Assembly: GCA_046050145.1 (NCBI GenBank)
Contig: JBJOQC010000012.1
Coordinates: 1 to 6,135, forward strand
Direction of reading: 5' to 3'
Origin: CAYZPE01 sp046050145
Lineage (GTDB): Bacteria > Patescibacteriota > Minisyncoccia > Phycocordibacterales > CAYZPE01
DNA length: 6,135 nucleotides
Shown one piece after another: positions 4,638 to 6,135 of this stretch. The notes beneath the pieces are model-generated. The model was not told where the DNA came from, did not search any database, and was given only the letters and a program-made list of their open reading frames with translations. Position 1 is the first letter of the stretch; every line of letters starts with the position of its first letter. The position numbers were made by a program, and so were the translations under genes.

Positions 4638-4672
4638 TGGTCAGGGAAATCACATCGTTCATAAACCGGTAG
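4637..4672 (+). CDS. translationally coupled 11-aa micro-ORF
   Basis: The TGA of the 99-aa gene overlaps this ATG (TGATG), and AAGGAGGTG at 4624-4632 places a GGAGG core 6 nt upstream, so initiation should be efficient. The ORF reads MVREITSFINR and then TAG. The TAG lies inside the 5' arm of the terminator stem (4663-4673), so ribosomes finishing here would melt or block the hairpin. It may be a regulatory leader-type peptide, a remnant of a longer gene, or an incidental product of the ribosome binding site. Peptide function is unknown. Confidence 0.45.
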   Translation: MVREITSFINR

Positions 4673-4710
4673 ATGTCTTTTTTTATAAAGCTCTACCGGT
4701 TTCTCTTTTA
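4663..4710 (+). terminator. intrinsic terminator after the 99-aa gene
   Basis: AAACCGGTAGA (4663-4673) pairs perfectly over 11 bp with TCTACCGGTTT (4692-4702). The loop is 18 nt and contains a T7 run. The sequence after the stem is pyrimidine-rich (TCTCTTTTAT). The large loop and imperfect T tract make it less ideal than the one at 1335, but the perfect stem is convincing. Confidence 0.8.
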
Positions 4711-4727
4711 TATTATTAAGGCAAAAA

Positions 4728-4802
4728 ATGAAAACCTATTTCAGTAACTTTTTGTTAAACCTGACCGAGGAATATACATTTATAACCACAGAAATCTCAT
4801 GA
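4728..4802 (+). CDS. possible 24-aa small ORF
   Basis: An ATG at 4728 opens a 24-codon frame ending at TGA (4800-4802). It is preceded by AAGG (4718-4721) at 6 nt, a usable though short Shine-Dalgarno. The peptide (begins MKTYFSNFLL) has a mildly hydrophobic N-terminal part and polar end. Its stop codon overlaps the -35 box of the next gene. No clear promoter is visible between the terminator and this ORF, so it may be chance in a 131-bp spacer. I see nothing else in that spacer before the promoter at 4799. Confidence 0.22.
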   Translation: MKTYFSNFLLNLTEEYTFITTEIS

Positions 4803-4827
4803 CAATAATATGTGTTAATAGTAGAGT
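4799..4827 (+). promoter_or_regulatory. promoter placing the transcript start on the ATG of the membrane protein
   Basis: ATGACA (4799-4804, 5 of 6 to TTGACA), exactly 17 nt, then TAGAGT (4822-4827, 4 of 6), then 6 nt to the ATG at 4834. The TAAGGA at 4827-4832 resembles a Shine-Dalgarno but ends 1 nt before the ATG, too close to act, so a leaderless start fits better. Confidence 0.5.
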
Positions 4828-4833
4828 AAGGAT

Positions 4834-5997
4834 ATGAATGAAAATAATGTTATTTTAGATACAAATCTGAGTAAAGAAGAAGTTGGTTTAACCAAAAGTA
4901 AAAGTCCGGTGTGGTTAGGTATGAAATTCTTTTTCGCAGATGTGGGTATTTCAGCAGCAGTTGGATTCGTTACTGGAATGATTTTAGCCGCAGCTCACTT
5001 CGATGTGAAACAAATAGTGCTACATGGACGAGGAATGGTGGTGGCAATATTTATCGGTTTGTTTGTATCTCTCTGTATATCCTTTGTTCTGCGCCAGCAG
5101 TATTCAAACAATCGGAAGGCACTTATTTATCTCATCTTTGCAGGTGCTACGTACTCAATTATTATTTTTTGTACTCAATTAATATTAGAGACGGAAAACT
5201 TATCAAAGGTTCTTATTGCTGGTATTGCCCAGGTTATTGTGTATCTTATTGGTTGGGGTGTGGCAAGTAGAACTAAGTTCAATCTATTCTCTGTTCCTTC
5301 AGGTCTTATAACAGCATTTTTTGCTGTCGGAATAGTAACAGTATTTTTAAGTACACTTGGCTTAGTTTCAATAATTACAGGAACCAATAAGGAGGTTAGA
5401 ACTGATGAATCTACCTTGCTAGCTGATCAGGTTTTTTCTTTTTATCAAGATCAGGCCATAATAGAATTTCCATTCCAAACAAATAAAAATAATCCCAATC
5501 TGTCTGATCCTCAAAATTTTGATACTCCAGAGAGTATAAACCGAGCTTTATCTTTTATACAGGGAACAATTACTGAATTAGAAACCCACAAGGAAAGACT
5601 AGGAAGAATATTTGAAGGTGTACAAAAAATTGTTGATGCAAGCGACCTTAAACAAGCAGCAAAAAAAGAGCTTGTGGAAGAGCTTAGGGCTTATATTGAA
5701 GGACCGTGGCCTCAGGAGTTAGCTGATAGTTTTAGAGAAAAAACAAAAGAGATCTTTGTTAACTACGCTTCTCTTTACGAATTTATGCTGGAGCATTACA
5801 ACGAATATTCTCTTCCTTATGTAGATAGTGGTAAGCATCGTCAGGTTGTATTTAACTCTCAAGAGTATGAAAGTAAGTTTTACGAACTTATTTCAAATGT
5901 CGATACTTCCGTTCTTAGTTTACAAGTCGCACGAATTACTTACGATAAATATGTACAAGATGGAAGTGGGAATAAGACATTGCCGATTCCACAATAG
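4834..5997 (+). CDS. five-helix membrane protein with C-terminal exported domain, unknown function
   Basis: The protein has 387 aa. About 26 polar N-terminal residues precede five hydrophobic segments near 32-54, 68-86, 96-118, 124-143 and 156-182. Positively charged loops at 87-95 (RQQYSNNRK) and 145-149 (SRTKF) alternate with uncharged or acidic ones, which by the positive-inside rule puts the N-terminus in the cytoplasm and the 200-residue C-terminal domain outside. That domain (184-387) is soluble and largely helical, with charged helices around 230-290 that could form a coiled coil, and has no cysteine pairs or catalytic motif I can recognise. I cannot assign a family. A sensor, cell-surface or transport-accessory role is possible but unsupported. 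It stands alone between its own promoter and the ychF promoter. Codon use is more AT-rich than in the 969 gene. Confidence 0.85.
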   Translation: MNENNVILDTNLSKEEVGLTKSKSPVWLGMKFFFADVGISAAVGFVTGMILAAAHFDVKQIVLHGRGMVVAIFIGLFVSLCISFVLRQQYSNNRKALIYLIFAGATYSIIIFCTQLILETENLSKVLIAGIAQVIVYLIGWGVASRTKFNLFSVPSGLITAFFAVGIVTVFLSTLGLVSIITGTNKEVRTDESTLLADQVFSFYQDQAIIEFPFQTNKNNPNLSDPQNFDTPESINRALSFIQGTITELETHKERLGRIFEGVQKIVDASDLKQAAKKELVEELRAYIEGPWPQELADSFREKTKEIFVNYASLYEFMLEHYNEYSLPYVDSGKHRQVVFNSQEYESKFYELISNVDTSVLSLQVARITYDKYVQDGSGNKTLPIPQ

Positions 5998-6061
5998 TAA
6001 ATGAGGTAATTAGTACCACTAGGTCGGACCAAGGGATAGTAACCAAAAAAATCATTGCTGT

Positions 6062-6089
6062 TTGAGAATAGGTGAATTTCTGCTAATCT
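6062..6089 (+). promoter_or_regulatory. promoter placing the transcript start on the ychF ATG
   Basis: TTGAGA (6062-6067, 5 of 6), 16 nt, then TAATCT (6084-6089) preceded by TGC (extended -10), then 6 nt to the ATG at 6096. The -10 matches consensus mainly at its key first, second and last bases. No Shine-Dalgarno lies in the preceding 20 nt. The upstream part of the spacer (5998-6061) shows nothing I can name. Confidence 0.5.
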
Positions 6090-6095
6090 AGTTTG

Positions 6096-6135
6096 ATGTC
6101 ATTAAGTATCGGAATCGTAGGTCTCCCAAACGTCG
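6096..6135 (+). CDS. ychF: ribosome-binding ATPase YchF (Obg family), 5' end only
   Basis: Only 13 full codons are in the window, reading MSLSIGIVGLPNV before the edge. This matches the conserved start of YchF, whose family begins with a short strand and then GIVGLPNVGKSTLFNA, the P-loop. YchF is a universally conserved TRAFAC-class P-loop NTPase that prefers ATP to GTP and binds ribosomes. Other Obg-type GTPases have related P-loops but usually a longer N-terminus before it, so a start only 5 residues ahead of GIVGLPNV favours YchF. The rest of the gene lies beyond the right edge. Confidence 0.8.
   Translation, partial: MSLSIGIVGLPNV

Noticed and set aside
4911..5387. Plus- and minus-strand frames within the membrane protein gene (4911-5270, 5175-5387)
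   Set aside because: They are shadows of the hydrophobic-helix coding region; neither has an initiation site or sensible composition.
6018..6036. Hairpin or terminator after the membrane protein gene
   Set aside because: Only three pairs (GGT/ACC) form around CGG and no T tract follows.

Overview
The window is an AT-rich bacterial chromosomal segment. It has compact genes, many short hypothetical proteins, one tRNA and no mobile element or CRISPR array. The style suggests a Candidate Phyla Radiation bacterium (Patescibacteria, Parcubacteria-like). The reasons are an archaeal-type bifunctional phosphoglucose/phosphomannose isomerase, a minimal glycolytic gene pair, several unplaceable small proteins, and starts that lack a Shine-Dalgarno but sit 6-7 nt downstream of a -10 box. 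The taxonomic call is inference; no marker gene is long enough here to prove it.

Layout. Positions 1-236 hold no convincing gene. They contain a GC-rich, hairpin-rich, repeat-bearing tail just downstream of a minus-strand tRNA-Ala(UGC) at 237-309, which has its own promoter. All protein genes then run on the plus strand: a zinc-ribbon protein (409-867); a very basic 112-aa protein with its own promoter, leader hairpin, Shine-Dalgarno and terminator (969-1307); the isomerase (1585-2538) followed 5 bp later by a ROK-family sugar kinase (2544-3392); a 74-aa protein (3446-3670) followed 1 bp later by a flavodoxin-fold NAD(P)H oxidoreductase (3672-4250); a 99-aa unknown with a near-perfect Shine-Dalgarno (4338-4637), whose stop overlaps the start of an 11-codon micro-ORF; a strong terminator; a possible 24-aa ORF; a five-helix membrane protein (4834-5997); and the first 13 codons of ychF at the right edge.

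Between the basic protein and the isomerase, a minus-strand unit with two promoters, no usable start codon and a good intrinsic terminator is best read as a small non-coding RNA (about 75-115 nt). It is convergent with the basic-protein gene.

How the genes work together. The kinase and isomerase form a plausible two-step route: glucose or a related hexose is phosphorylated, then glucose-6-P or mannose-6-P is isomerised to fructose-6-P. The other genes show no obvious shared pathway. The most striking property is regulatory. Four genes (409, 1585, 4834, 6096) appear to be transcribed from their own start codon (leaderless), while the two short terminator-flanked genes (969, 4338) have about 50-60 nt leaders and strong Shine-Dalgarno sites.
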